From Gammaproteobacteria bacterium (GTDB taxonomy: Bacteria; Pseudomonadota; Gammaproteobacteria; Steroidobacterales; Steroidobacteraceae), in contig JADLDF010000308.1 of the NCBI GenBank assembly GCA_020846815.1, positions 1-13,090 on the forward strand: 13,090 nucleotides of DNA. The letters are read 5' to 3'. The stretch's first letter is position 1. Every line of letters starts with the position of its first letter. A model generated the notes under the pieces. That model ran no database searches. It saw only the letters and a list, made by a program, of their open reading frames with translations, and was not told where the DNA came from. Shown here piece after piece: positions 12,128-13,090 of the stretch. A program made the translations under genes and the position numbers.

Positions 12128-13090
12128 ACCCGCTGCTGCGCAGGATCCTCTCGCTCTGGGTCCGGGTCGAGGTGCGCCCCGAGGAGGCGATCGGCCGCAT
12201 CGGCGCCGTGCCCGGCGCGCCCGTCTGCTACGTCATGGAACGGCGCAGCCGCGTCGATGTCGGCGCGCTCGAGATCATTTGTAACCGGCATGGGCTGCCG
12301 CGTCCAGGCGGCCGCATCCTCGGGCGCGGCAGCCGCACGGTCGGCGCCGCGCTGCCGCTGCTGCGCCAGCGCGGCCTGTTCGACGCCCGCATGGAACGCC
12401 GTCCGCCGCCGGCGCTCGGCGCGATGATCGAGGCCGTGCAGGTCGATCCCGGTTTCGACGTGCGGCTCGTGCCGGTGGCGGTCTACTGGGGTCGCGCGCC
12501 GCAGAAGGAGGGCTCCTGGCTGCGGCTGCTGCTCTCCGAGAACTGGGTCTTCGGCAGCAGCCTGCGCAAGCTCCTGCAGGTGATCTTCAACGGCCGCTTC
12601 ACGATGCTGGAGATCGGCGAGCCGGAGAGCCTGCGCGGTCTGCTCGAGGGCGACGCACCGGCCGCTGCGCAGGCCGCGCGCATCGCGCGCGCGCTGCGCG
12701 CGCGCTTCCGCCGCCGGCGCGCCGCCCGCATCGGGCCCGACCTCTCGCACCGGCGCACCATCGTCACGCGCGTGCTGCGCACGCGCGCGGTGCGCGCGGC
12801 CGTCGTGCAGGAGATGCGCGACCGCAAGCTCGATCGGCGCAAGGCGCTGCTCGTGGCGCGCGGCTATGCCGAGGAGATCGCGGCGAACTACTCGCACGCC
12901 TTCGTGACCTTCATGGAAGGGCTGCTGACGCGGCTCTGGAACCGGCTGTACGACGGCGTCGTATTCGAGCACGTCGAGACGCTGCGCGAGGTCTCGCGCG
13001 ACGACCGCGAGATCGTGTTCGTGCCCTGCCATCGCAGCCACATGGACTACCTGCTGCTCTCCTACGCGATCTACCGCCAGGGCTACGCGA
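12124..13090 (+). CDS. plsB: Glycerol-3-phosphate 1-O-acyltransferase PlsB, N-terminal part, truncated by window edge
   Basis: The first 322 residues of an enzyme that is usually a little over 800 long. PlsB transfers an acyl group from acyl-ACP or acyl-CoA to sn-glycerol 3-phosphate at the inner membrane, the first step of phospholipid synthesis in gammaproteobacteria. The catalytic HX4D motif is His303-Arg-Ser-His-Met-Asp308, at nearly the same position as in E. coli PlsB. Upstream stretches are also PlsB-typical: VPVAVYWGRAPQKEGSW, LLLSENW, an Arg-rich RARFRRRRAARIGPDLSHRR, and VEHV-like FEHVETLREV before the catalytic motif. The glycerol-3-phosphate-binding blocks II-IV lie beyond the window. 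ATG 12124 is the only start in this frame near the conserved region. No Shine-Dalgarno is visible, and the start overlaps the stop of a 13-codon upstream ORF. Confidence 0.95.
   Translation, partial: MNPLLRRILSLWVRVEVRPEEAIGRIGAVPGAPVCYVMERRSRVDVGALEIICNRHGLPRPGGRILGRGSRTVGAALPLLRQRGLFDARMERRPPPALGAMIEAVQVDPGFDVRLVPVAVYWGRAPQKEGSWLRLLLSENWVFGSSLRKLLQVIFNGRFTMLEIGEPESLRGLLEGDAPAAAQAARIARALRARFRRRRAARIGPDLSHRRTIVTRVLRTRAVRAAVVQEMRDRKLDRRKALLVARGYAEEIAANYSHAFVTFMEGLLTRLWNRLYDGVVFEHVETLREVSRDDREIVFVPCHRSHMDYLLLSYAIYRQGYA

Noticed and set aside
11788..13041. 417-codon open frame on the - strand across plsB
   Set aside because: Antisense to PlsB with its HX4D motif; no domain of its own.
1..13090. 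CRISPR array, tRNA, rRNA or insertion sequence
   Set aside because: No regularly spaced repeats, cloverleaf-like sequence or transposase motifs were recognised on either strand by eye.

Overview
The window is very GC-rich, and its genes are tightly packed with strong G/C preference at third codon positions. It looks like chromosomal DNA of a high-GC gammaproteobacterium. The best pointers are a PlsB-type glycerol-3-phosphate acyltransferase (right edge), a LTA4H-like M1 aminopeptidase and an Atl-type alkyltransferase-like protein. A Xanthomonadales/Nevskiales/Steroidobacter-like relative is plausible, but I cannot name a genus. No tRNA, rRNA, CRISPR array, insertion sequence or integrase was seen.

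Left block (1-5078, all + strand): the C-terminal end of an L,D-transpeptidase; a hairpin; a probably exported M1 metallopeptidase; a rhomboid intramembrane protease closely coupled to it; and, after a short promoter-like gap, a stand-alone protein of the contractile-tail sheath family. No tube, baseplate, spike, ATPase or other phage gene accompanies the sheath protein.

Middle block (5289-9922, - strand): a DUF4442/PaaI-like hotdog thioesterase, preceded in transcription order by a very large 5-oxoprolinase/hydantoinase protein in which HyuA and HyuB are fused. Two Ala/Thr/Ser/Pro-rich linkers lie in the fusion, one written in near-trinucleotide DNA.

Right block (9967-13090, + strand): diverging from the hydantoinase are a double-cupin protein, an alkyltransferase-like (Cys-less MGMT homologue) DNA-binding protein with a basic N-terminal tail, a small alpha/beta serine hydrolase and the first 322 codons of plsB. 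The cupin and ATL genes (21-bp gap) probably share a transcript. The hydrolase and plsB each have a promoter-like sequence of their own.

Most genes have separate household roles: cell wall remodelling, peptide turnover, membrane proteolysis, cyclic amide or 5-oxoproline hydrolysis, alkylation damage recognition and phospholipid synthesis. I see no single pathway linking them. The features most worth a second look are the orphan sheath protein with non-canonical ends, the linker-laden HyuAB fusion, three -10-like elements placed for leaderless translation, and two micro-ORFs whose stop codons overlap the next gene's start.
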